Assembly (NCBI GenBank): GCA_937907435.1
Contig: CALCIA010000138.1
Location: forward strand, 1 to 64,000
From: an uncultured Actinomycetes bacterium
GTDB taxonomy: Bacteria; Actinomycetota; Thermoleophilia; Solirubrobacterales; 70-9
Reading direction: 5' to 3'
Length of the DNA: 64,000 nt
Numbering within the stretch: position 1 is the stretch's first letter; every line of letters begins with the position of its first letter. The notes beneath the pieces are model-generated. The model had not been told where the DNA came from, made no database searches, and was given only the letters and a program-made list of their open reading frames with translations. Position numbers and translations under genes: made by a program. Below are positions 1 through 8,396 of this stretch, piece after piece.

Positions 1-95
1 ACAGCCTGCCAGGACCCCCATGAGGAGCCCAGGACCATCCTCGGACGGCCGCCCGCCCCCCGAACCCCCGCCCGCCCAAGCCCCCGCATCCCATA

Positions 96-114
96 ACTAG
101 ACAAAGTGTCCACT
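96..114. promoter_or_regulatory. TetR-type operator upstream of SDR-mutase operon
   Basis: An imperfect 9-1-9 dyad, ACTAGACAA-A-GTGTCCACT, lies 48 bp before the first gene. Its left arm matches 8 of 9 positions of the perfect dyad at 9765-9783, and its right arm keeps the TGTC core. Related sites sit before the other units of this cluster. The binding protein is inferred to be the TetR regulator at 7663-8322. Confidence 0.55.
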
Positions 115-161
115 CCCGCATACACTCGCCCTGGGTTTCGAACACGAGCAAGCGAGGTCGC

Positions 162-962
162 ATGGAGCAGTGGAACAACGGCCGACGGTTCGAGGGCAGG
201 GTGGCGATCGTCACCGGTGCCGGCGGTGCGCTCGGGGGCGCGGTCGCCCGGGCGCTGGGGGCGGAGGGCGCCAAGGTGGCGATCGGCTACCGAAGCTCGG
301 CGGACGCCGCCGAGGAGGTCCTTGCCGCCGTCGAGGCGGCGGGCTCGGAAGGGCACGCGGCCAAGCTTGAGGTCACCGACAAGGCCTCCGTCGATGCTTT
401 CGTCGCCGAGACCGTCGAGCGTCACGGTCGCCTCGACGTCGTCGTCAATGCGGCGGGGAGGATCGACCCGGCCGACGCCGTCCGCTTCGCCGAGTCAGGC
501 GACGAGGCCTTCGCCGCCCTGCTCGACGTCGACCTGCTCGGCACCTTCCGCGTCTGCCAGGCGGCGGTGCCGCACCTGAGGCGCGACGGCGGCGGGGCGA
601 TCGTCAACTTCTCCGGCTCCTACGGCAACGGGACGAACCAGGAGAACGTCGTCAACTCGGTCGCCGTCACCTATTGCGCCGCGAAGGGTGGCGTCCGGGC
701 GCTGACCTCGGCGCTGGCCCGCGACCTGGCGCCGGAGATCCGGGTCAACGCGATCGCCCCGGGCGCGATCGCCGCCAACTGGGAGGACGACTGGGAGATC
801 CCCCAGGAGCACGTCGACGAGGCGCTCGCGATGACGCCGCTCGGGCGGATGGGGAAGCCCGAGGAGATCGCCGAAAGCGTCCTCTACCTGGCCTCCGACG
901 GCGGCGGCTACACCACTGGCCAGGTGCTCGAGGTCAGCGGCGGCTGGGTGCTCGACGGATGA
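162..962 (+). CDS. SDR-family NAD(P)-dependent oxidoreductase
   Basis: This 266-residue protein is a classical short-chain dehydrogenase/reductase. It has the cofactor-binding TGAGGALG at residues 18-25, the structural NAAG at 96-99, the catalytic serine region SGSYG near 151-155, and the active-site YxxxK at Y171/K175. The usual C-terminal SGGW precedes the end. It should reduce or oxidise a carbonyl or hydroxyl group in the cytoplasm; the substrate is unknown. It is the first gene of the cobalamin-mutase operon and lies behind a TetR-type dyad, so a role in handling the mutase product or a derived keto acid is inferred. The ATG at 162 gives the full Rossmann fold. Confidence 0.85.
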   Translation: MEQWNNGRRFEGRVAIVTGAGGALGGAVARALGAEGAKVAIGYRSSADAAEEVLAAVEAAGSEGHAAKLEVTDKASVDAFVAETVERHGRLDVVVNAAGRIDPADAVRFAESGDEAFAALLDVDLLGTFRVCQAAVPHLRRDGGGAIVNFSGSYGNGTNQENVVNSVAVTYCAAKGGVRALTSALARDLAPEIRVNAIAPGAIAANWEDDWEIPQEHVDEALAMTPLGRMGKPEEIAESVLYLASDGGGYTTGQVLEVSGGWVLDG

Positions 963-972
963 GGGGGCCGCG

Positions 973-2757
973 ATGAGCGGGCTGGGGATCGGGGTCGACC
1001 TCGGCAGCCTCCTGCCCGCCGACCTGCCCGACGGTCGCGAAGCCGTCGCGGAGGGCAAGGCGCTCGCCGCCGGGCTCACGCGCGAGCCCTCGCTCTTCTG
1101 CCGCGAGAACGGCGTCGGGTCCGAGCGCGAGTGGCGCGAGCGCGCGCGGGCCGAGGGCATCGCCTGCACCTGCATGAACATCGGCCTCGCCAACTGGCCC
1201 GACACCCGCGAGGCGATCGGGCGCATATATGAGGACGCCCTCTCCCGCGGCGTCCGCCCGCCGGACCGCTTCAACCTGATCGCCGAGCGCCGCATGGGGC
1301 TGCCGAAAGCGAAGCGGGCGGAGGCGCCGCAGGAGACCGGCCCCGCCCTCTGGACCGAGCAGGACTGGCACGAGCTCGCCAACGCCGCGCCGATCCAGCC
1401 CGAGGCCGCCGACAACATGATCGGCGGGCCCGGCTCGGTGGAAAACGCCGTCGACGCCCTGCGGGTCGGGATCACCCACATCGGCGTCCTCTCGCAGTAC
1501 TCCTGGCGCTGGCCGTACTGGGACGACGAGGTCAGCCAGACGATGGCGGTGCTGAAGGCCGCCGGCCTGCTGGCCGCCTTCAAGGACGAGGGCGTCTGCT
1601 TCGACTCCTACCTCGAGGACGGCTACCCGGGCGTCTTCCACGATTACGCCAGCTACGTCGGCTGGTCGATGCTCGAGCGCCACATCTCCGAAAGCCTGAT
1701 CGGCGCCGCCTACTCCTGCTCCTGGGGCGGGCTCACCCAGGACCCGGTGATCAAGTCGGCGGTGACCCTCGCGCTCGACGCGGTCAACCCGGACCGGGTG
1801 CCGGCCGGCTTCGTCCAGGGCGACACGATCGGCAACACGCCGGACTTCGACTCGAACATGGCGGTGGTCAGCACCGACGTCCTCTTCATGAAGATGGTCG
1901 ACCGTCGCTATCGCCTCGGCGGCGCGCCGATCGCGGTGCCGGTGACCGAGACGGAGCGGATCCCCTCCTGGCAGGAGGTCGCGACCGTCCAGACGATCAG
2001 CCGGCGGCTCGAGGAATACGTGCCGATGGTCGAGCCGAGCGTCGACTGGGGGACGATCGAGGCGATGCGCGACCGGCTCGTCGCCGGCGGCCGCGCCTTC
2101 TTCGACTCGGCGCTGCGGGGCCTGGCCGCGGCCGGCATCGACACGACCGATCCCGCCCGCCTCCTGCTGATCCTGAAGCGGCTCGGCGCCAACCGCTGCG
2201 AGGAGCTGTTCGGGGCCGGGGAGCCGGACGCCGACTTCCCCCGCGGGCGCCGCCCGATCCTGCAGACCGACCTGGTCAAGAACACGATGGTGCAACGCGA
2301 GGAGCTCCTCGCGGAGCTGGGGAAGCGCGGCGGCGAGGAGGCGATCCGCGGGATGAAGGTGCTGGTCAGCTCCACCGACGTGCACGAATTCGCCAGCTTC
2401 CTGCTCGCCTCGACGCTCGAGGCGGCGGGGACCGACGTGATCGACTTCGGCATCAACCGCGATCCCGAGGACATCGTCAAGGCGGTGATCGAGAGCGACG
2501 CCGACGCGGTGGTCGTCACCACCCACAACGGGGTCGCCCGCTCCTTCGGCCAACGGCTGATGAGCGAGCTGGGGGCCGCCGACGCCGGCTCGGTCCCGGT
2601 CTTCATGGGCGGGGTCCTGAACGAGGACGTCGACGGCTCCGAGATCCCGATCGACGTCCGCTCCGACCTGAACGCCGGCGGCATCCGCACGCCGGAGACG
2701 ATCGACCGGCTGGTCGACGCCCTGGTCGAGCACCGGGGCGGCGGGGTGGCGGCCTAG
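973..2757 (+). CDS. Cobalamin-dependent mutase, barrel fused to B12-binding domain
   Basis: The 594-residue protein resembles glutamate/methylaspartate-mutase-type enzymes with both parts in one chain. Residues of about 1-430 form the catalytic barrel-like region. Residues of about 460-590 form a Rossmann-like cobalamin-binding domain with D469-V470-H471, the core of the DxHxxG motif, although the usual following glycine is replaced. Members of this class rearrange carbon skeletons or migrate amino groups through adenosylcobalamin radicals. The next gene encodes the matching GlmL/MutL-type ATPase, which supports the assignment. The substrate could be glutamate-like, ornithine-like or something else, and sequence alone does not decide. 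It starts 10 bp after the SDR gene. Confidence 0.75.
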   Translation: MSGLGIGVDLGSLLPADLPDGREAVAEGKALAAGLTREPSLFCRENGVGSEREWRERARAEGIACTCMNIGLANWPDTREAIGRIYEDALSRGVRPPDRFNLIAERRMGLPKAKRAEAPQETGPALWTEQDWHELANAAPIQPEAADNMIGGPGSVENAVDALRVGITHIGVLSQYSWRWPYWDDEVSQTMAVLKAAGLLAAFKDEGVCFDSYLEDGYPGVFHDYASYVGWSMLERHISESLIGAAYSCSWGGLTQDPVIKSAVTLALDAVNPDRVPAGFVQGDTIGNTPDFDSNMAVVSTDVLFMKMVDRRYRLGGAPIAVPVTETERIPSWQEVATVQTISRRLEEYVPMVEPSVDWGTIEAMRDRLVAGGRAFFDSALRGLAAAGIDTTDPARLLLILKRLGANRCEELFGAGEPDADFPRGRRPILQTDLVKNTMVQREELLAELGKRGGEEAIRGMKVLVSSTDVHEFASFLLASTLEAAGTDVIDFGINRDPEDIVKAVIESDADAVVVTTHNGVARSFGQRLMSELGAADAGSVPVFMGGVLNEDVDGSEIPIDVRSDLNAGGIRTPETIDRLVDALVEHRGGGVAA

Positions 2758-2759
2758 CC

Positions 2760-4145
2760 TTGGGCCTGGTCGCCCTCGCGGACTTCGGCAGCACCTACAC
2801 GAAGGTCACGCTGGTCGACCGTGCCCGGCGGCGCATGGTGGCGCGGGCGGAGGCGCCGACCGCGATCCGCACCGACGTGATGGAGGGCTACGACGCCGCC
2901 CTGGCCGCGGCGCGGGAGCTCGCCGGGGCCGCTGCGGCGCCGGAGCTCGAGCTTGCCGTCTCCAGCGCGGGCGGCGGGCTGCGGGTGGCCGCGGTGGGCC
3001 TCGTCGGCGACCTGACCGCGGCGGCCGCGCGGCAGGCCGCGCTCAACGCCGGCGCCCGGGTGGAGGCCGTCGTCTCCGGCCGGCTCGGTGAGGCCGAGCT
3101 TGCCGAGCTGCGCCGGACGGCACCGGAGATCGTCCTCTTCGCCGGCGGGACCGACGGCGGCCAGCGCGAGCTGGTGCTGGCCAACGCGCGCGCCCTGGCG
3201 GGCGCCGGCCTCCGCACCCACTTCGTCGTCGCCTGCAACCGCGCGGCCGCGGCGGAGGTCGAGGGCATCCTCGCCGCGACCGGAGCCCGGGTCGACGTCG
3301 CCGCCAACGTGATGCCGCGCCTCGGGGCGCTGGCGATCGAGGACGCCCGGGCCGCGATCTCGCGCGCCTTCCTCGCCCACGTCATCGGCGGCAAGCGGAT
3401 GAGCACCGACGCTCGCTTCACCGCGATGGTGCGGATGCCGACGCCGGAGGCGGTGCTCGCGGCGACCCGACTGCTCGCCGAGGGCAGCGGGCGGCGCCCC
3501 GGGATCGGGGACGTGGTCGTGGTCGACGTCGGCGGGGCGACCACCGACGTCCACTCGAGCCGCGTCGGGGAGGTCGTCACCCCGGGGATCGAGCAGCCGC
3601 TCCTGCCCACGCCGACGACGCTCCGCACCGTCGAGGGCGACCTCGGCCTGCGCGCGGGGGCGGCCGGTGTCCTCGACGCCGACCGGCCCCGGCTCGCCGC
3701 GGAGCTCGGCGAGGATCGCGCCGCCGGGCTCGACGCGGCGGTGGCCCGGCGCGGGCGCGAGCCCGAGTGGATCCCGTCGGGCGGTGAGGAGGCCGACCTC
3801 GACGGGCTGCTCGCCACCGGCTGCGTCGGCCACGCGCTCGGGCGCCACTGCGGGAAGCTCCTCCTCACCACCCGCCGCGACGGCTCTCCGTGCCTTTCCG
3901 TGGACGGGCCCGACCTCCGCGAGGCCCGCGAGCTGATCGGCACCGGCGGTGTCTTCGCCCACCGCGGCGACGCTCGCCGCATCCTCGCCCGGGCGCTGGA
4001 GCGGCGCGATCCGCAGTCGCTGGCGCCGATCGAGCCGACGATCAAGGTCGACGCGGACTACATCCTGGCCGCCGCCGGCCTGCTCGCGGAGGTCGATCCG
4101 GAGCTCGCCTTGGAGCTGCTCGAACGGGAGCTTCGAAAAAACTAG
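2760..4145 (+). CDS. GlmL/MutL-family ATPase partner of the B12 mutase
   Basis: The 461-residue protein has the ASKHA-fold signature of the GlmL/MutL family: a phosphate-1 loop (ADFGSTYTK) at residues 7-15, a second DVGGATTDVHS loop near 258, and glycine-rich adenosine motifs. Relatives sit beside glutamate mutase and ornithine aminomutase genes and are thought to reactivate or assemble the cobalamin enzyme. The start is a TTG two bases after the mutase stop codon, with no better in-frame start nearby, so the two genes are probably translationally coupled. The reactivation role is inferred from neighbourhood. Confidence 0.8.
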   Translation: MGLVALADFGSTYTKVTLVDRARRRMVARAEAPTAIRTDVMEGYDAALAAARELAGAAAAPELELAVSSAGGGLRVAAVGLVGDLTAAAARQAALNAGARVEAVVSGRLGEAELAELRRTAPEIVLFAGGTDGGQRELVLANARALAGAGLRTHFVVACNRAAAAEVEGILAATGARVDVAANVMPRLGALAIEDARAAISRAFLAHVIGGKRMSTDARFTAMVRMPTPEAVLAATRLLAEGSGRRPGIGDVVVVDVGGATTDVHSSRVGEVVTPGIEQPLLPTPTTLRTVEGDLGLRAGAAGVLDADRPRLAAELGEDRAAGLDAAVARRGREPEWIPSGGEEADLDGLLATGCVGHALGRHCGKLLLTTRRDGSPCLSVDGPDLREARELIGTGGVFAHRGDARRILARALERRDPQSLAPIEPTIKVDADYILAAAGLLAEVDPELALELLERELRKN

Positions 4146-4159
4146 ACACAGTGACCAAG
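4141..4159. promoter_or_regulatory. Weak TetR-type operator before metallophosphoesterase
   Basis: The half-site ACTAGACAC begins inside the last codons of the ATPase gene. It is followed by a degenerate right arm and, 15 bp further on, by CTAGTGTC. It resembles the dyads at 96, 8323 and 9765 but is the weakest of the four. Confidence 0.4.
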
Positions 4160-4232
4160 TAATGCTAGTGTCGCGACTTGCCGACCCATCGTCGACAGCA
4201 TCGGGAAGAAGCACGGAGGAAACGGGGAGTTC

Positions 4233-5204
4233 ATGTTCAAGCGCCGCCCGCGTGAGCAGCCGCTCGCCCTCTTCTACGCGGGCGACGTCCACGGATCTCG
4301 GGTCTGCTGGAAGAAGTTCGTCAACGCCGCCGCGCACTATCCGGCGCAGGCCCTGGTCATGGGCGGCGACCTCACCGGCAAGGCGCTGATCCCGATCGTC
4401 AAGGAGGCCGACGGCACCTACCGCGCCGAGGTGATCGGCGAAGTCAGGGAGGCGCGGACGGCCGAGGAGCTGGACCAGATCCAGCGGGCGATCTCGACCA
4501 ACGGGATGTACTGGCTGATGGCCGACCCCGGCGAGGCCGAGCTCCTGCGCGAGGACGCCGCCCGGCGCGAACGGGCCTTCGAGAAGGCGCTCCTCGACGA
4601 GCTGCGGCTCTGGGTCGAGTTCGCCGACGAGCGCCTCGCCGGGACCGGCACGGTCGCCTACGTCATCCCCGGCAACGACGACCCCTGGACGGTCGACGCG
4701 ATCCTCGCGGCGGGCACCTCGGTGGACGCCTGCGACGAGGCCGTCCGCGCGGTCGGCCCGCACGAGATGGTCTCCTTCGGCTACGCCAACCGCACGCCCT
4801 GGAAGACGCCGCGCGAGCTGGACGAAGACGAGATCTACTCACGCCTGAAGGCGCTCACCGATCAGCTGGAGCGGCCCGAGCGGGCGATCTTCAACATCCA
4901 CGTGCCGCCCTTCGACTCGAGCCTCGACACCGCCTTCGAGGTGGACGAGGAGCTGCGCTACGTGACCAAGGGCGGCCGGCCGCACGAGGTCCCGACCGGG
5001 AGCCGGGCCGTGCGCCAGATCATCGAGGAGGTCCAACCTCTGCTCAGCCTTCACGGTCACATCCACGAGAGCAAAGGCGTGACGAGGATCGGACGCACCG
5101 TCGCCATCAATCCGGGCTCCGACTACGGCAGCGGTCACCTCGACGGGTGCCTGATCCACCTCGAGCCCGAACGTGTCGTCAACCAGTACCTGGTGTCGGG
5201 ATGA
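4233..5204 (+). CDS. Calcineurin-like metallophosphoesterase
   Basis: The 323-residue protein has the metal-ligand series of the calcineurin-like family: GDVHG at residues 17-21, GGDLTGK at 44-50, PGNDD near 151 and a HGHIHES pair near the C-terminus, before an N-P-G-S-D-Y segment. It should hydrolyse a phosphomono- or phosphodiester with a two-metal centre in the cytoplasm. No signal peptide is visible. It follows a partial TetR-type site and a good ribosome-binding site, and precedes the permease gene by 30 bp. Its role in the catabolic cluster is not evident. Confidence 0.75.
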   Translation: MFKRRPREQPLALFYAGDVHGSRVCWKKFVNAAAHYPAQALVMGGDLTGKALIPIVKEADGTYRAEVIGEVREARTAEELDQIQRAISTNGMYWLMADPGEAELLREDAARRERAFEKALLDELRLWVEFADERLAGTGTVAYVIPGNDDPWTVDAILAAGTSVDACDEAVRAVGPHEMVSFGYANRTPWKTPRELDEDEIYSRLKALTDQLERPERAIFNIHVPPFDSSLDTAFEVDEELRYVTKGGRPHEVPTGSRAVRQIIEEVQPLLSLHGHIHESKGVTRIGRTVAINPGSDYGSGHLDGCLIHLEPERVVNQYLVSG

Positions 5205-5234
5205 AACGGATTCCTGAGAGGGAGAGGAGCGCTG

Positions 5235-6878
5235 ATGAGTGACTTGACCGGAGAGGGCGCGACGCAGGTCGGCTCGCGGGGGATGTTCGCCCGCAAAGCG
5301 ACCGGCCTGGTGCGGGAAGTCTCGCCGTTCTCCACCTTCGTCTTCAACCTCGCGGGGCAGCCGACCGCGATCCTGCTGGCGACCGCGGTCTTCTTCGTCC
5401 TCGGGCTCTACCCGGGCGGCTCGATCTGGCTCGGCTTCGCGCTGGCCTTCGGCGTCGCGCTGGTGCTCTGCGTGTGTTACGGCCTCTTCTCCTCGGCGAT
5501 CCCGCGGAGCGGCGGCGATTACGTCCTGGTCGGGCGCATCACCCACCCCGTGATCGGCCTGATCTCCTCCTTCTTCTGGGTGTCGGGCGTCGTCCTCTCG
5601 ATCGCCTTCACCGCCTTCGCCTTCGTCACCGTCGCGCTCGGCCCCTCGCTGACGGCGGTGGGCCTGGTCAGCGGCCACAACTCACTGGTCACCGCGGGCA
5701 ACGACCTGGTCACCAAGGAAGGCTGGCAGTTCGCGATCGGGACGGTCGTCATCCTGATCTCCGCCGGACTGCTGGCGGGCGGTTGGCGGTGGACGACCCG
5801 GATCATGAACTCCCTCTGGATCATCATGATCCTGGGGCTGGTCACGGTCTTCCTGGTGCTGCTGTTCAAGTCCCAGAGCGGCTTCGTCAACAGCTTCAAC
5901 AAGTTCGCCGGCCCGATCACCGGCGAACCCGACTCCTACCACGGCCTGATCAAATCGGCCGCCAAAGAAGGCATCAGCACCAACCCCGCCTTCAGCCTCA
6001 ACAACACCTGGCCGACCTTCGCCGCGATCGCCGGCCTCACCATCTACAGCTGGCTCTCGATCTACATCTCAGGTGAGATCCGCCGGGCGAAAGACACCAC
6101 CCAGATGAGGATCATGGGCGCCGCCTCCTTCGTCCACATCGGCATCGCGGTGCTGCTCTCGATCGTCTTCTTCTGGAAGTTCGGCCACGACTTCTTCGTC
6201 GCCGTCAACGCCCTTGCCGGAAGCGAACTGTACCCCTTCTCCGCGCCGCCCTATTACACGTTCCTGACCTCGATCGCGGGCGGCAGCAGCCTGCTCGCCT
6301 GGTGGTTGTTCCTCACCTTCGCGGTCGCCTATCCGCTGCTGATCCTGCCCAACATCACGATCGCCGTGCGCACCGTCTTCGCCTGGGCGCTGGACGGCCT
6401 GCTGCCGTCACGCTTCGCCCGCGTCTCGCCGAAGACCCACGCCCCGAACTGGGCGATCGGCCTGGTCGTCGTGGTCAGCATCCTCGTCCTCTACTGGGCG
6501 GTCAGCAACGGCGAAGGCTTCCTCAGCGTCCTCTACGAGGCGGTGGTGCTGCAGCTGGTGACGATGATCCTGATCGGGATCGCCGCGGTGCTGCTGCCGT
6601 ACCGCCGGCCGGAGGTGTGGCGGGCGTCGGCGACGACGCGGCGCGTCCTCGGCGTGCCGATCGTCGCCCTGGCCGGAGGCCTCACCGTCGTGCTGCTCGC
6701 CGGTCTCTTCTTCATCTACATGCGCTACCCCGAACTCGGGATCGAAAAGGGTCACTTCTTCCGTGACTGCGGGATCATCCTCGCGGCCGCCCTGCTGACC
6801 TTCTTCACCGCCCGGATGGTGCGGATGCGTCAAGGTGTGGACGTCGACAAGCTCGCCGCGGAGATCCCCCCTGAATGA
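5235..6878 (+). CDS. APC-superfamily amino acid permease
   Basis: The 547-residue protein has about twelve hydrophobic segments from residue 38 onward. The first region carries the FNLAGQPTAILLA and RSGGDYV patterns typical of amino acid-polyamine-organocation transporters. It should import an amino acid or amine across the cytoplasmic membrane. It lies between the mutase and aminotransferase genes of one presumed regulon, so the imported compound is likely the substrate those enzymes degrade. ATG at 5235 is preceded by a GAGAGGAG ribosome-binding site. Confidence 0.82.
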   Translation: MSDLTGEGATQVGSRGMFARKATGLVREVSPFSTFVFNLAGQPTAILLATAVFFVLGLYPGGSIWLGFALAFGVALVLCVCYGLFSSAIPRSGGDYVLVGRITHPVIGLISSFFWVSGVVLSIAFTAFAFVTVALGPSLTAVGLVSGHNSLVTAGNDLVTKEGWQFAIGTVVILISAGLLAGGWRWTTRIMNSLWIIMILGLVTVFLVLLFKSQSGFVNSFNKFAGPITGEPDSYHGLIKSAAKEGISTNPAFSLNNTWPTFAAIAGLTIYSWLSIYISGEIRRAKDTTQMRIMGAASFVHIGIAVLLSIVFFWKFGHDFFVAVNALAGSELYPFSAPPYYTFLTSIAGGSSLLAWWLFLTFAVAYPLLILPNITIAVRTVFAWALDGLLPSRFARVSPKTHAPNWAIGLVVVVSILVLYWAVSNGEGFLSVLYEAVVLQLVTMILIGIAAVLLPYRRPEVWRASATTRRVLGVPIVALAGGLTVVLLAGLFFIYMRYPELGIEKGHFFRDCGIILAAALLTFFTARMVRMRQGVDVDKLAAEIPPE

Positions 6879-7620
6879 GCAGGCGCCACAAGCCGATCCG
6901 GTCCTCGAGGGAGGACGGATCGCCGACGCCGCCGCGGCGCGCCAGGTCCCGGTCCGGCTGACCGGCGGGGTCGCGGTCGCGCGGCGGTGCCCGTCGGCGG
7001 CCGGCCCGCCGCTGGCCCGGGTCTACAAAGACATCGACGTGGTCACGGTCGGCGCCGGCCGTGACGCGACGGGCGCGCTGCTGGAGTCGCTCGGCTACGA
7101 AGCCGACCGGGAGTTCAACACCCTGCACGGATCGCGACGCCTGTTCTTCTGGGACCCGACGAACGGGCGCCAGCTCGACGTCTTCGTCGACGAGGCGCAG
7201 CTCTGCCACCGGATCGACTTCCGCGCGCGGCTCGAGCTCGACGCGCAGACGCTGCCGTTGGCGGACCTGCTGCTGATGAAGCTGCAGGTGGTGGAGACCA
7301 ACGAGAAGGACCTGATCGACATCTGCGCGATCCTCAGCGATCACGACCTGACCGAGGACGAGAGCGGGGTCAACGTCGCCTACCTCGCCGACCTGGCGGC
7401 GGGGGACTGGGGCCTCTGGCGGACCCTCGGCATGGTCGCCGAGCGGGCCGAGGACTTCGCCCGCGAGCTCGCCGGCCTCGAGCGCGGCGAGCTGGTCGCG
7501 GCGCGGCTCGAGGGGCTGCGCCGGCGCCTGGAGGAGGCGCCGAAGAGCCGCGGTTGGAAGATGCGGGCCCGGATCGGGGACCGCAAGCGCTGGTACGAGC
7601 TCCCCGAAGAGGTCGGTTGA
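6835..7620 (+). CDS. Nucleotidyltransferase-like protein, AbiEii-like fold
   Basis: This reading frame of up to 261 residues has the fold pattern of minimal nucleotidyltransferases. A VRLTGGVAVARR segment is followed by YKDIDVV with a DxD metal motif near residue 65, and then by LDVFVD. It resembles nucleotidyltransferases of the AbiEii/AbiGii kind, but no antitoxin partner is adjacent and the function is unknown. The start is uncertain: GTG at 6835 overlaps the permease by 44 bp, and no ATG or GTG lies between it and the conserved core. It sits between the permease and the TetR gene, and its orientation suggests co-transcription. Confidence 0.5.
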   Translation: MWTSTSSPRRSPLNEQAPQADPVLEGGRIADAAAARQVPVRLTGGVAVARRCPSAAGPPLARVYKDIDVVTVGAGRDATGALLESLGYEADREFNTLHGSRRLFFWDPTNGRQLDVFVDEAQLCHRIDFRARLELDAQTLPLADLLLMKLQVVETNEKDLIDICAILSDHDLTEDESGVNVAYLADLAAGDWGLWRTLGMVAERAEDFARELAGLERGELVAARLEGLRRRLEEAPKSRGWKMRARIGDRKRWYELPEEVG

Positions 7621-7662
7621 GCTCCTCCCGCCGCGGGCGAGCATCCGACTAATCTCGCGCCC

Positions 7663-8322
7663 GTGACGCGACCACGGAGGGGACAGCCGAGCGCCCGCGC
7701 GAAGATCCTCGCGGCGAGTCGCAAGCTGTTCGTGCGGCGCGGCTTCGCGCAGGTCTCGATCGGCGACATCGCCCGCGGCGCCGGGGTCGTTCGCGCCACC
7801 GTCTACAACAACTTCGACGACAAGCAGGACATCCTCGCCGCGATCATCGCCGACTACATGACGGGATACGCGCAGATCGCGCAGCGGCTGCGGGCGAGCG
7901 CCCGCCCCGGTCAGACCTCCTTCAGCCTGATCCAGGAAATGGTCCGCGAGGCGCTGGCCTGGCGGGTCGAGAACGCCGACCTGCGGCCGCTCGTCGCCGT
8001 TGCCCGCGGCTCGCGCAGCAGCGGCTGGGACCAGGCCAACAAGGCCGCCGACGACGCCATGCTGGGATGGATCCTCACCGTCCACGCGGCCGACGAGGCC
8101 GCCGGCCTGATCCGCGACGACATCGACCTCGAGTTCGGCGTCCGCGCCGCCTACGCGATGATCGAGTCGGTCCTCTCCTCCTTCGACGTCGCGGCCGGCA
8201 AGGAGCAGATCGACGAAGCCGCCCATCAGCTGGCGCTGCTCCACTGGTACTCGATCTGCAAGGTCGATCCGGGCGAAGCCCCCGAGAGCCCCCTCGGCCG
8301 GCGCCTCGCCGACGACCAATAG
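7663..8322 (+). CDS. TetR-family transcriptional regulator
   Basis: The 219-residue protein has an N-terminal TetR helix-turn-helix at residues of about 14-60 (ILAASRKLFVRRGFAQVS, then VVRATVYNNFDDKQDIL) and a helical ligand-binding domain after it. It probably represses or activates the surrounding catabolic genes. Dyads of one type lie before 162, 4233, 8397 and 9802, including one immediately after its own stop codon. The start is GTG at 7663. The inducer is unknown but may be the imported amino compound or a CoA or keto-acid intermediate. Confidence 0.85.
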   Translation: MTRPRRGQPSARAKILAASRKLFVRRGFAQVSIGDIARGAGVVRATVYNNFDDKQDILAAIIADYMTGYAQIAQRLRASARPGQTSFSLIQEMVREALAWRVENADLRPLVAVARGSRSSGWDQANKAADDAMLGWILTVHAADEAAGLIRDDIDLEFGVRAAYAMIESVLSSFDVAAGKEQIDEAAHQLALLHWYSICKVDPGEAPESPLGRRLADDQ

Positions 8323-8339
8323 TTGAACAGACTGTCTAA
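8323..8339. promoter_or_regulatory. TetR-type operator before aminotransferase
   Basis: An 8-1-8 dyad, TTGAACAG-A-CTGTCTAA, with one perfect right arm, starts at the base after the tetR stop and lies 57 bp before the aminotransferase ATG. It matches the perfect site at 9765-9783 apart from two positions in the left arm. Confidence 0.6.
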
Positions 8340-8396
8340 TTTCGATAGCGTCCCCAGCTCGGACGGTCGCCGATCCACGTCCACGACCGTTCCGGC

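Noticed and set aside
934..4763. Long minus-strand frames opposite the mutase, ATPase and phosphoesterase genes
   Set aside because: They are low-complexity, Asp/Arg/His-rich mirror frames of high-GC genes on the other strand, with no recognisable domain.
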